A stretch of DNA of 64,000 bases from Marasmius tenuissimus (lineage: Eukaryota; Basidiomycota; Agaricomycetes; Agaricales; Marasmiaceae). The position numbers and the translations under genes were made by a program. Each line of letters starts with the position of its first letter. The first letter of the stretch is position 1. Location of the stretch: NCBI GenBank assembly GCA_029532415.1, contig JAQOTA010000047.1, positions 2,542,001 to 2,606,000 of the forward strand. The letters run 5' to 3'. Below the pieces are notes generated by a model. The model was not told where the DNA came from and ran no database searches. It worked only from the letters and a program-made list of their open reading frames with translations. Below, in pieces: positions 22,391-33,511 of the stretch.

Positions 22391-22770
22391 TGTCATGGAT
22401 TTCCCTCCTATCTTATCTCTTCTCCTTATCTTATCATTTTCCATCTTATCTATATCTTATCCCTCACATGACTCATATCTTATCATATAGACACATGGTA
22501 GATACATGAAGGGACCCACATGCTGTAGACACATGTTGGTCCTGTTTCAGATACTGTTTCACAATGTCATACCTTGATGTCATACCTCACTGTAGACACA
22601 CGCCATAGTCCTCTCAGTAGTATATAAGAAGTAGATACTCTGCATGTATTCCCCAGTCTTGAGCTGGTTTATTTCTCACCAGTATAGAGTTCTCTATTCT
22701 TTGCCTCGCTTCCTCTTGTCTGAAGGCTTAGTGTGACGCGTCACCAGATCAGATCTGGTGATTGCTGACA
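22391..22770 (+). mobile_element. Solo LTR (TGTCATGG...GCTGACA)
   Basis: TG...CA ends are flanked by TGTGG (22386-22390) and CGTGG (22771-22775), a 5-bp duplication with one CpG-type change. It has a pyrimidine-rich body, a TATA-like GTATATAAGA near 22619, and near its end TGACGCGTCA (an MluI-box-like palindrome) and a 10-bp inverted repeat at 22741-22761. Its start TGTCATG is shared with the solo LTR at 55127-55611 read on the minus strand. Confidence 0.55.
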
Positions 22771-23006
22771 CGTGGGTGTAGGACAATATATAATGGTAGT
22801 GGGAGAGATGATGGTGGGAGGGGGGAAAGGAGGGATGGGTGAAATTGGGATGGTGTTGGGTTTATATACCTGGGAGATGGTCCGTGTGGCAGGTTGTGAA
22901 AGCAGCCTGTTCACAAATTGATGGCACTGGTGACAATGCAAATGTCACTAATGTTGTGCAATGGTCCAAAGACTGCCAGAGCTAGCAGGTGTAAAACTGG
23001 GACATC

Positions 23007-23299
23007 TGTAAACTGACACCCTATTGTGCAGTGTCGGACACTAACAGAAGCCACAACCAGTGATAGGTAAATTTCTTATTGCCCAGAGAACTAGAGACTA
23101 TTGAGAGAGAACAAGAGACTATTGAGAGAGAACAAGAGAAAGAGAGAGAAATGAAAAGAGAGAGAGAGTACATGAGGCGAGAGACAGCATAGATGGAAGT
23201 AAGAGCGAGAAAGAAGGTGGATCCAAGAAGCAGCCTCGAGGTCCTATATATACATGGGAAAGCATCTGTAAAAGGTAAGGTGGTTTGACCATGCTTACA
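23007..23299 (-). repeat. 3' LTR of element 2
   Basis: It shares with 29752-30023 the stretch TAGAGACTATTGAGAGAG, a GAGA-rich body and TATATATA. It has one extra copy of an ACAAGAGACTATTGAGAG unit, which explains the longer length. Confidence 0.88.
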
Positions 23300-23579
23300 C
23301 TGAACAGAAACAAAACCACCCATCCAGAAACAACCAAGTAACGTAGGATATAAGTAAACCATGCCCTTGGCCCTTGGCCCCAAGCAATAAACAGAGAAGA
23401 TGAAATTTGCCTGAACCCCTAATCCTGCAACCTAACAACTTAAGGAACTTGAGGAACCCGACTTGACGAAGCAACAACCTAAAGCAAAAGAGAGAGAGAA
23501 CACAAGGCAAGCAAAACCATCAAGTACATCAAGACTGAGGAGCATCACCCCTGGCCGCAAACCAGTCATCAAGGCATTT

Positions 23580-24704
23580 TCACTCATTAAGAGTAGTGAA
23601 TGACAGCCATTTATCATGTTCCGGGCCAAAGCCAACCCAGTGAACCAGGAATTGCCAACTGCGACTGCAACAGCGAGAGTCCAATATACAATCCACTTCG
23701 TATTTCTCTACCCCGTCCACCAATACAGGATCCAGTTCAACAACCAAGCAACCAGGGAACAACAACACATCATTGGAATGGTAATGTTTCAACTCTTCAA
23801 CATGGAAGGTTGGGAATACATTCAGATGATTTGGCATATCCAGAGTGTAATGATCAGTCTCTGGATACAAAGCCGTCACCTTGTAGGGACCATCAAAATG
23901 GGGGAAGAATTTAGCAGCCTGGCGTTCACCTTTCTTAACATACTCGTGCTGGTGATGCAAGGTAGTCAGCAGAACCTTATCCCCAACAGCAAATTTATCC
24001 ACAGGGCCACGCCCTTTGTTGGTATGGTGAGCCTGCAGAACCTTGGCACTCGCCAAATTGTCCTGTGCCTCCACCTCATTATCCTTAATACAGAGCAAGA
24101 ACTCAGCGCAAGCTGCCTCAGGGGTCAAACCCAGAGAAGGAGGCAAATCTGCAAAAACAAGAGACAGAATTAAATGCAGTGTCCTTCCAGTCTTCAGCTC
24201 GAATATAGAGAAACCCATGGAAGTGACCACTGCATTCATGATGTGGAAACACACGTGCGGCAAGTGTTTTGACCAGTCAGACTGGTTACAAAGGACATGG
24301 AATCCTAAAAGCTGGTAAATTGTTTTATTAGAGCGCTCTGCAGAGCCGTCAGGCTCTGGGTGGTAGGCAGACAACATCTTGAGGTCAATGCCTGCTAGTT
24401 TGTGCAAGGCTCACCAGAATTTGGAGATGAACAACTTGTCCCGGTCTGAAACAATGTCCAAAGGCAGACCATTCTCACAATACCAAGTATCAAAAAAGAC
24501 AGACGCAAAATCCTCTGCTGACATGTCCATATGGCAGGGAACAATGCAGATATCCAAGTTCAAACAGCAAGGCCAATGAAATCAATGGCCACAGACTCAC
24601 ATTGCCCATCAGGCATAGGTAGTGGATGAAGAGGGCCCTTAGCATTCTTTGTCCTGAATTTATTCTGCTAACAAGGATTGCAAGACAGGACATAATACTC
24701 ATAG
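23580..24704 (-). pseudogene. Integrase core and chromodomain of element 2
   Basis: The clean frame 24407-23580 carries the integrase motif SAYHPEPDGSAERSNK with the catalytic Glu, a GPYKV-type C-terminal domain, and a chromodomain ending (YEVDCILDSR...WQFLVHWVGFGPEHDKW) that would target H3K9-methylated chromatin. The first two catalytic Asp (IDFIG; VSDRD) are visible upstream to about 24600, but in frames broken by stops. The HHCC finger is split by the inserted LTR, with its last CxxC near 24680. Non-functional. Confidence 0.85.
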
Positions 24705-24710
24705 AGATCT

Positions 24711-25179
24711 TGTCAAGAACGAGGCCAATGACTAGGAAAACCCCTCAGGCCACCAACAGGGTCAAGAGTGCGAAGGATAGAGGATAGATTTGAGTAGGGC
24801 AAGTGTAAGATAGTACATGCTGGATACAGGCACTATAAGACAAAGTTGTCAGACTGGGGAACTATTTAGAAGTGTCCATGATTATGTATGACAGAACCAA
24901 GCTGTAGAGATATCATGGGAGCGAAGATAAAACAGGAAAACTGAAAGAACGAGTGATAAAAATCAAGGGATACATGTGGAAACATTGTCATAATGAAAAC
25001 CATATGGTATGCTGGGAAAATATCTGGAAGCAATGTGGAACACCAGGTAGTACCAGGTAATGATATGGGGGCCAGAATGCAATGGTGAGAACATGTAACC
25101 ATGAGAAATAAAGAGAAAAACATGAGGAAAAAATACCTGGGGACCAAGGGAAGGGAAAACAATAGGTAGATTCGTAACA
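24711..25179. mobile_element. Solo LTR inserted in element 2 integrase
   Basis: A 469-bp TG...CA block (TGTCAAGAAC...TTCGTAACA) is flanked by the perfect duplication GATCT (24706-24710 and 25180-25184). Removing it with one GATCT restores an uninterrupted integrase reading across the site (minus strand ...RRDL|YEYYV...). No internal genes remain, so it is a recombined solo LTR. Orientation is uncertain. Confidence 0.88.
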
Positions 25180-26880
25180 GATCTCTCCTCATACCAGGCC
25201 AATAATAAGAGTCCCAAAGCATATGATAGTTCTTATCAGCACCAAAATGACCCACAGAATCATGAGCGAGGCAGAAAAGGTCTTCACGCAGGGAGCCAAA
25301 TTGGGGCACCACCAGGTGGGAACCCAAGAGCCAAAGCCCATTACATTTTTCCACACCTGGTGTGTCTTCCGAAAGCTTGGAGACCCAATCATCATAACAA
25401 TACCCCTCCCTTATGGAGGCTAGGAACTCTGCATCAGCTGAAATCTTGAGAACTGCCACCACTGGCGGCAGAAGATGTTCCTTGGCAAATGCACTCTCCA
25501 AGGGGAAACAGTTTTCAGGGACATGGGAGAGAGCATCAGCACCTGTATTGTCTGTACCCTTAATATAAGCCATGACTAAGTCAAACTGAGAGAGAAACTT
25601 CTGCCACCAAAGCTGGCAGCAGGACAGATCCTTCTGAGAGGCAAAATTTTGCAGGGTGCAGTGATCTGTCATAACATAGATAGTCAAACCAAGACAATCT
25701 GCCCTCCACTTCTGCAAGGCACAGATAATTGCCAGGAGCTCCTTTACATGCACTGGGTAGTTGAGTTTGGCACCCTTCAGTAGGCATGAGTCAAAGGCCA
25801 CTGGGCAGGCAGTTGCTAGGGTAGGGCCCCAACTCAGAATAGCACCCGTCTGCCAGTCACTTGCATCACAAGTCAGGAAAATTTTATTTTCCCCCGGATT
25901 ATCATGGTCAATGGTGGTCAACACCTCACGGGACAATATAAGGTCCTTTATGCAACAAAAGGCAAGTTCATGCTCCTCGGTCCATTGAGGGAAATGCTTC
26001 TCACACTCCTTCCTCACCAGTGGAAACAGCACCCAAATGTAATCAGTGAGATTCTTGACATACCCTGCCAAAAACCTGACTATACCAAGGAAACAGCCCA
26101 TCTCCTTGACTGAAGTGGGGTGCAGGTATTCTGATATAGCTTCTACTTTCATCTCCTGAGCCTGGATGCCCTGCTCCGAGATGTGGTGTCCCAGACAATC
26201 AAGCTCAAGCTGGAAGAACTGACATTTCTTAGGGTTATAGTACATACTGGCTGCCCATAAGGCATCCAATATTGTACGAACATGCCGTTCATGTTCCTCA
26301 GCAGATGTAGACCAAATAATAATGTCATCCAGATAAATATGGCAAAAATTTCCAATGAAAGGCCACAGCGCAGCTGTCATACAACACTGTTGGACAGAGG
26401 GGGTGTTATACAACCCCTGTGGCATTACTGTCTATTCATACAGACCCAAGGGTGTGTTGACTGCCAGATGCGGAATAGACGCTTCATCAAGTTTAGTCTG
26501 GAAAAAGGAATCTGTCATATCCATTTTCCCCCAGATTTGCCTTTTGCGTGGTCTGCAAGAATGCCCTCAATCTGAGGCAATGGAAAATGATCAGGAACTA
26601 TGTTGGCATTGAGCTGCCTATAGTCATTAACCCATCGTGGAAGAGCCATAGGGTCAGACTTGGAATCAGAAAAGCAGGGGAGGCAAACAGAGAATGGATC
26701 TGACCTGCATCAAGATGCTTCTGGAGGCCCAGGTGTCTTTAATTTCCTGGGAGACGAGTAAGAACAGGCAGCAATGACCTGATCTGCACGCTTAAGCTGT
26801 ACACTGCAAGTGATGTCACTGGGCAGAAGATCAACATGTGGAATGGGCTCAAAAACCTCCTTGTATTCAAGCTTTTACCT
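25180..26880 (-). pseudogene. Reverse transcriptase-RNase H-zinc finger of element 2
   Basis: The frame 26425-25180 carries the RT active site YLDD, the RT thumb, RNase H (FLTCDASDWQTGAIL; VHVKELLAIICAL; VMTDHCTLQNF) and the start of the HHCC finger (HDSVGHFGADKNYH). The N-terminal third of RT lies at 26430-26880 in pieces with stops. Beyond 25180 the frame would run into the inserted LTR. Dead copy. Confidence 0.88.
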
Positions 26881-26892
26881 TTCTGCATGCTG

Positions 26893-28185
26893 CTATAAAT
26901 CCTGGTCTATGGCAATAGATTTAATCTTTTGCTGCACAGCAGCCACCACATTGATTGGTGGGATGAGCTCAGAAGGACACAACCCAGCATCCTGGTGCAT
27001 GGAGAGAATTGACCGAAGCTCCACAAGCATGGGAGCATGAGAACCTCGGATATCACAGCAGTACTGTTGGAAAAGGCGGTGTTCACGAACCGCGTCAAAC
27101 ATTGCATTATGATGAGCTACGGAGGGTTGAGGTACAGGTGGTACAGGAGAGACATGTGAGGGATTGAGAAGATTAAAGCCAGAGGATCTGTGTACTATTG
27201 AATGAAGTCTGGGGTCCACAACAAGAGAATTATGTACCTGAAAAGGCAGGCCAAGTATCATAGGGGCACATAGAGTATCACAAACTACTGCATGAGTTGT
27301 TCTCGAGGTCCAATGACCATGAGCATCACTCAGCTTGAACTTCACAAAATCTGATAATGTAGAGGGGGTGGAACTTGTAGCAACAGTGATCGCTTCTGGG
27401 TCCTTGAGCTTGAATATTGGAAGGCCCAACTCGTGGTTGAGGTTATGCCTAATCAACACAAGGTGTGAGCCATTATCAACCAGCAGACGATGGAGGATAG
27501 GAAATTCAACATTTGGCCCCATGAGGGCTGCCTTCCAGAATAAATGGTCCACTGAGAGCAGGGGACGTACCAAAGGGGGACACAGCTTCTCCTTCGAGTC
27601 ACAGGTGGAAGGGGAACCAGTCACTGCACAGGCATGTTTCTTTCCACTGCAGAATGGGAGCTGAAGCTCAACAGAGTTCTCCTGCTCGTTCTCATCATCC
27701 TCTTCTCCAGAAGAAGAGCCAGGAGCGTGAGCCTCAACTACTTCACGTTGTGACATGGAAGACTGCTCTTGGGACATCAACAATGCAACCAGAGTTGGTT
27801 GGACAGATTGGGAGCATAGCAGGCCCTCAACAGATGACCGACAATGAAGAGATGACTTGCCACCAGTTGCAGGGACTGCCAACAAAGCACGAGAAATAGC
27901 CTTCAGCGCTGCATTCACCTTGACCTTGAAAAAGATATCCGAGGCAGATGCAACATGGGAGACAGGGTGACTGAAGACTGCCAAGACAGCTTGGTTAGGA
28001 GCAGGAGGAGATCCCAATTCCAAGTCACCATCAGAAAGAAACTGGGAGAGGTCGGTGATGGGAGGGAGGAGAGCCGCCACAGCTTTGGCAGGCTTCTTAG
28101 GTGGGGGGTTGAAACAGAGAATCACATTGAGAGGAACAGGCCGGCTGTTAGAGGCCTTGTGAGCCTTCATGGCTAGCTCAGCCAT
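26893..28185 (-). pseudogene. Protease region of element 2
   Basis: A 430-codon frame. Its middle has a retropepsin-like region with LLVDNGSHLVLIRHNL and MILGLPF. The usual D-S/T-G triad reads DNG, which may be decay or a family trait. The N-terminal part is low-complexity and acidic (SSGEEDDENEQ). A TAG just upstream separates it from the gag remains. Confidence 0.7.
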
Positions 28186-28204
28186 TTCATGAGTGATCTA
28201 CTTG

Positions 28205-29587
28205 TAGGGAACCATGAGTGTGGGAGGTCCAGGGCATGAAGACTTGTCTTTCCAGTAAGTGACTTCAAAACTCCTACACTTGAAACAAGCCTTGTGTTTC
28301 ACATAGATCTTGCACTCATCAGAACCTAAGGGGGGGCAAGACATGTGGGTGCTTGGAGCCATCACACTTGGGAGTGTTGCTCAACTTCTGAGAGTTGGGC
28401 TGTGAGTGTGGAGCAGACGATCCTTGAGAAGCAGCTGCAGGGTGTGAAGCCTTGGATGAACGAGGCACGTTAGCCACTAATGACGAGGCGAGAGGGGTAG
28501 ACGAGCAAGAAAGAAGGGCCAAGTCCTGTTGCATCTCCTTCAGACGAATCTCTCTCTGCATCTGGTAATGTTCATCGTTATCCTTCGCAGCATCAATCCA
28601 TGCCTTGACAGGAGTAGACTGAAGTATCTCCTTCTCGTTGGTGAGGAAGGCAAGGTACAAGGGGCAATAGCCAATCTGAAGAATCTGTTTGAGCTCCTCA
28701 TCTGAGTGATAGTATGTAGTACCTGAGGGAGACCTGTTCATGGAAAGGACCTGGTTGAGGTAGGTGATGAAGGAGTTGTCCGACATGTCAGTTTGACAAA
28801 GGGCAACAATCATCACAGACAGCTGCTCAGGCCAATCCTTGCCCACGACCTGAACACAGATATGGTCGACAAAGTCCTCCCACTTCAGGGAGTTGTCAAA
28901 CAAGTTGTCATGAGCTGCATCAATGAGGGTGTCCACATCTGAGTGGGTCCAGATACTGTTGAATGTAAGTTTATGTAGGACCATGTCCTCAATCTTCTTT
29001 TGTCTGCAATAGAATTCGGATCACTCTACAACCTTGTTGAATGGGTGAATTTTCATTCTCTGGTCCAACACAGAAGGAAGCAGGCCATAAGTGGATGTAT
29101 TTTCCATGGTAGACACAATGGCGTTGATTTCAAAGGACGAGTTTGCAAGAGAGGGAGATGACAATGAAGTAGAAGAGGATGATGATGAAGATGGGGCAGG
29201 AGAAGGGGGAAGAGGGGGGAGTTCAGGTTCAGGAACAGGCGAGGGTGATTGCCAAGAGGGAGCAGGAGGAGAAGCTGTGCGAGGCAAAGGGATCTTTGTA
29301 GGCACAGAGGATAGTGAAGAAGATGTTGATGAAATTTTTGAGGGGACCGTTTGTTTCTGCCAGGGTCTGTTGGCGTCACGGCTTAGAATGCAAGAACCCA
29401 GGGTTATAAAATGACTGGGATAAACAAGGATTGTTGTTAGACACTGGGAGACTGGGGGTGACAGGGAGACAGGGGCAGCAGGGAATGGGGGTACAGGGAG
29501 GTGAGCAGTGATGCTCAGAATGCAAAGGCACGTCATAGATCCAAGGCAGGGAAAAAAAAAACAGACACAAAAGTCAAGTATATGCAC
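28205..29587 (-). pseudogene. Gag of element 2, broken
   Basis: Two same-frame pieces (29587-29021 and 29017-28319) are separated by one TGA at 29018-29020. The first has a Pro/Ser-rich run, the second a Gag-like capsid (ASMALL helices; WIDAAKDNDEHYQMQREIRLKEMQQD). A Cys-rich remnant (HKACFKCRSFE) follows in another frame near 28270. Non-functional. Confidence 0.7.
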
Positions 29588-29751
29588 GTCAAAAACACGA
29601 CGGCAGTACGATGATCACACCCACAGGCGTATTCAGAAAAGACAGTGGTAGAAGGGCACACCGAGCTCAAAGGCTAAAAAAAATTGAGAATAAATGAAGT
29701 TTGGGGTACTCACAAATTGGTGAGACGACAGAAAACATATCAAAAAAAAAG

Positions 29752-30023
29752 TGTAAACCAACACCCTAGTGTGCAGTGTCAGACACTAATGCAAGCCACA
29801 ACTGGTGATAGGTAACTGTCTTGTTGCCCAGAGAACTAGAGACTATTGAGAGAGAACAAGAGAAAGAGAGAAATAAAAAGAGAGAGAGAGAGTATGTGAG
29901 GCAAGAGACAGTGTAGATGAAAGTAAGAGCGAGAAAGAAGGTGGACCTGAGAAGCAGCCTCAAGGCTCTATATATATGTGGGAAAGCATCCATAAAAGGT
30001 TAGGTGGTTCAACCACACTTACA
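29752..30023 (-). repeat. 5' LTR of element 2
   Basis: A 272-bp partner of 23007-23299. In minus orientation it carries the TATA-like CACATATATATAG that would drive the element. Confidence 0.88.
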
Positions 30024-31418
30024 ACATTGAGTCCATCCTGAGAGGATACAAGACATTTGTCATTGTTGGACGTTGTAATGATTGTTCGATTTGTAGATCG
30101 GAATGAAGACTGAGACTCAGTTGAGAGTACTAATCAGTATCTAGAGACTATCATTCGAATAAAATAAAAATGCCAACTCAGCCACGCACCTGGTAAATTC
30201 CATCTCGCTTCCAAAGTCCAAACCCCACTTCCGAGCTGTATTCCTTGGTCAATTTTCAGGTTTTTGGTACTTGTATAGATCCAGTGGTGACCAGGAGACC
30301 AGTCCACATGATAAGCACAAGATAGTGAGTTTTAACAGTGATGGTGGTGGTAGAGGGTCAAGAGCAGCATGTGTCCAAAGTAATGTATTGGTCACTGAGA
30401 ACTAGCTCACCAGCGGTACCGATTTCAGCGCAAGCACCCGTGGGACAGGTATCAAGAATCAATTTGAATCAGATACCCCAATGTTGGTTCAATGGCAACA
30501 ACAATATTGATAATGTCACGACAAAGATATTGTGTGGTGAGCACTGACTGAACATGCATGCGGCACCAGCATGCTGTGATCACCACTTGGATAACCATCT
30601 CAAAGTCTGATTCAGCCCGAACGATCTAACCTCAACCCATCATGCTTTGATACTCTCATTTCCTCCTGGCTTCTACTGACCACTTATTTATCATACCTTG
30701 ACAGCCTGAGAGCTCTCTGGTGTGTGTCAGGCACAACAAAGCCATTCTGTCCTTGTCTGATCAAAGTTCTCTGTTCTGACATGCTCTGACCACTCTCTGG
30801 TCAATGATTGATGATGTATGCTTGTCCTGACAAGTTCCATCCAGCTACTAATCATCCACTGCTTAGACCCCAACATTCTGCCTTGATCTGACTGTGGGCT
30901 GATCACAGTAGTTCATCCCAATGGTATATTTTCATCAACTGATTATCTAGTATTAGATTGAGTAGGTATGAGCAGTGACTGATCTATGGCTACCATACTG
31001 TTGTTTCCAGGTCATCACTATCAGACACTGATCAGATCCCCATAGTTTTGCTGGTGCGTAATGAAGATGACTGGACTTGGTGGTGTGTTCAAGTATTGAA
31101 GTTTGAAGGTATCAATAAGAAGCATGGAGTTGTAAGAGAGAAAAGAGCAACAATCAACATACCCAACCTCCATTCCACTGCTATCCCGGTCCAAATTCCC
31201 TCGATTCCTACAGAGCAAGACAGCGCGGTACGTATGGCTGGCACATATACATCTCCTATTACAAGCTCGTAGAGATATTTGAATTTTGGTGTAGTGGTTT
31301 GGCAGTTTAGCGAAGAAAGCTGGGCTTACTCTGCTCCAAGAGATCATACTTGGCATGCTTTTTGAGATTAGTAAGTAAGAGGAGTCCCAATGGCGGAGTA
31401 TCAATGTCTTGTATGAGG
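30024..31418. other. Unassigned DNA
   Basis: It contains one variant junction motif (31156-31162, donor GTATGTT) with the usual CCGGTCC neighbour, and a region near 30700-30930 rich in CTGATC/GATCAG words like that at 21.6-21.9 kb. No gene is supported. Confidence 0.3.
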
Positions 31419-32038
31419 TACAGAGGCAAACCCCTTAGCGAAACATTTTAGATAAAACTGCTCACAGAATAGCTATTGTACACAACCACACCATTTCTCG
31501 TGGTGGCTGAAGAGATATGTATGTGAGAATGCTACCATAATTTTTGTTTGAATTTAGGGGCAGCCCTACCCAATGCGCAATACATTTTACGGTGTGAAGG
31601 CGAAAACCACAAAAAACCCATTAGCGAAAAGTCACGTGTAGCACTGATTCGAGGCTCTAAGCGCCCTCAAGCGCCCGGTGCAACTGAACACTTCACCGTC
31701 AAATTTTACTCTCCTGAACGCGACGGGCTTCCAGCCCAGAGAAAATGTTTGGAAATTGGACCACAACCCTTCTGAATGCTATTAAAAGCAATATCTTTTT
31801 CAAAGCTTGGATACCAGATCATTTTCCAATGATTTTGTACTGTTTAGGCGGCATTTTGGATGTTTTTCATTTTTCGTGAGGCCAGGCCACCATTGATATT
31901 CCGCCAATGATCATCAATGGACTCTCGGTGCTTGAGAGCATCATACAGAAAAAAACCGCTCCAAAATATCTACTCCTGCAAGCTTGAAATCAAAATGTTT
32001 CACTAATGGGTATGTTTCGCTTATAGGTTCGCCTCTGT
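31419..32038. mobile_element. TIR element of about 620 bp
   Basis: The left end ACAGAGGCAAACCCCTTAG and right end TATAGGTTCGCCTCTGT are inverted repeats extending through (T/A)AGCGAAACA. TTAGCGAAA recurs inside. There is no transposase. A target duplication is not clear, and only the left side has TA. Confidence 0.6.
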
Positions 32039-32221
32039 CCCCTGAGTAGGTGAGTTGAAAATGGCATCGGGAGTCACTTGATATTTTTGGGATAGAGATA
32101 GGTAAGGAAATGAGAGGCGGAACACATGGTGAGGGTAAACATTCAATGACAAGGTGAAATTACAAGCCTGGCAGGGTAAACCAAGCAAAGGGTTTGACAA
32201 AAACATCCAGCTAGAAACCAC

Positions 32222-33511
32222 TCATCTACTACTCCCATAAGCAGAAACATATTCCGGTGGCCCCTCTTCTACACCCTCTACCCTCTCCATTCTCTGCATC
32301 AACAATTGTACTTGTACCTGCAGCGCCCAGTAACTCGCCTGGTCAACAGGTCTGTTGTCATCTCCACAAATCAAACTTTCACCACCTCCGTGTTGTTGAG
32401 GATCAATAAATTGCTCGCCTCTCGTAGATTCGGTCACCTGGTGGTCAGACACTTGGGCAACCTTTCGAATCGAGACCGGTATGGGTGAGGATTCTTTCTG
32501 TACACGAGGGGGACTAGACAAAGGGGTTGTAAGTGGAAAAGAATGAATGACCGCCGCTGCTTTGCCAAAGTACTTTAGTCGGTCTGCAACAGGTGGGTTG
32601 AATCAGTACGAGGACGTGTGTTTGTGTGTTTAATGCTTACTTCCTGCTTGCTTACTTCTTCGGCTACGCAAGAGGAATATGACAATGAGGACAATGAGGA
32701 ACCCACCACCCCCAATCAATCCACCGATGATTTTTGCTCGAGAACTGTTTGAGGCGGAAGTGTTGGACTCAGTAGCTATCGTGGGAGACGGGGGGTTGGA
32801 AGATGAAGTATTGGCATCAGTGATGGTAGCAGACGGCACACTGGAAGAAAAAGTTGTTAGTTTCAAAGCCCTGGAAATGAATGAAAGTTGTTGCTGATCT
32901 TCACCTTGACATTGGTGGCGGCATGGTTCCCGTCACGGGGCCTACAGGGGACACAACCATTATCTGTGTGGTCAAAAAACGAGAGACAGGAAGATCTGCT
33001 TGTCTGAGGTACATGATTTCCCTCAACACCTCATTTTGATGCTCATGGTGGACACAACACGTACGGCGGTATCAATGCTCCATACACGTCGAGAGGACTA
33101 TTTTGGGTCAAGTAACCACTCTTTAGATCCACGTGAATAGCCCCATGAAAAAACAAGGCACACACCCAGCCTTTGTAGCCGTGAATATCAGTGGCCCCTC
33201 GACTTGTGTCCCGTCAAAAGCTGTTCTTGCAACGGGTCCTACAAGGAGTCCATTCTTCTCAGGCAACAAGCCCAGGATTCCTGCTGCACTACCATCACCA
33301 GCATCACGGAACCAGGTAATTGTTTTTGGCTGGAGGACAGTGATAGTGGCCGGTAATTGGTTGAAATGGTAAGCCCACAGCCCACAGAAGAGATACAATA
33401 CGACAAGGATGCTAGGTAGAAGGGGCCAAGTGTATGGGGGAAGAGTGGGAGCAATTGGTCAATGTTTCTCCAAGCTTAACTTGCATGTGGTACGTACCGA
33501 AGCTCCGTCAT
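32222..33511 (-). pseudogene. PPEY membrane-protein family, copy C
   Basis: Exon 1 is 33498-33511 (MTELR), intron 1 is 33412-33497 with GTACGT...CTACCTAG, then the signal peptide ILVVLYLFCGLWAY and LPATITVLQPKTITW. The stalk, the helix (GGLIGGGGFLIVLIVIFLL), the last intron (GTAAGC...TTGCAG) and the tail to PPEY and stop are intact. The 23-base segment at 33143-33165 ends ATGG instead of ACAG, so its acceptor is lost and the frame would stop. Everything else is open. Confidence 0.6.

Larger units (their letters stand above)
23007..30023 (-). mobile_element. Element 2: degenerate Ty3/gypsy chromovirus
   Basis: Repeats of 293 and 272 bp with TGTAA...TTACA ends flank gag, protease, RT-RNase H and integrase-chromodomain remains, all on the minus strand. 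The flanks ACATC and ACATT look like a decayed target duplication. Many stops and frameshifts, LTR length difference and an internal insertion show it is old. The domain order defines Ty3/gypsy. Confidence 0.9.

Noticed and set aside
23119..23510. Ser/Leu-rich small ORFs in the left LTR of element 2
   Set aside because: They come from the GAGA-rich LTR sequence read antisense and have no domain.
29053..29414. Overlapping Leu/Pro-rich and Gly/Glu-rich frames
   Set aside because: They are other readings of the low-complexity Pro/Ser-coding stretch of element 2 gag.
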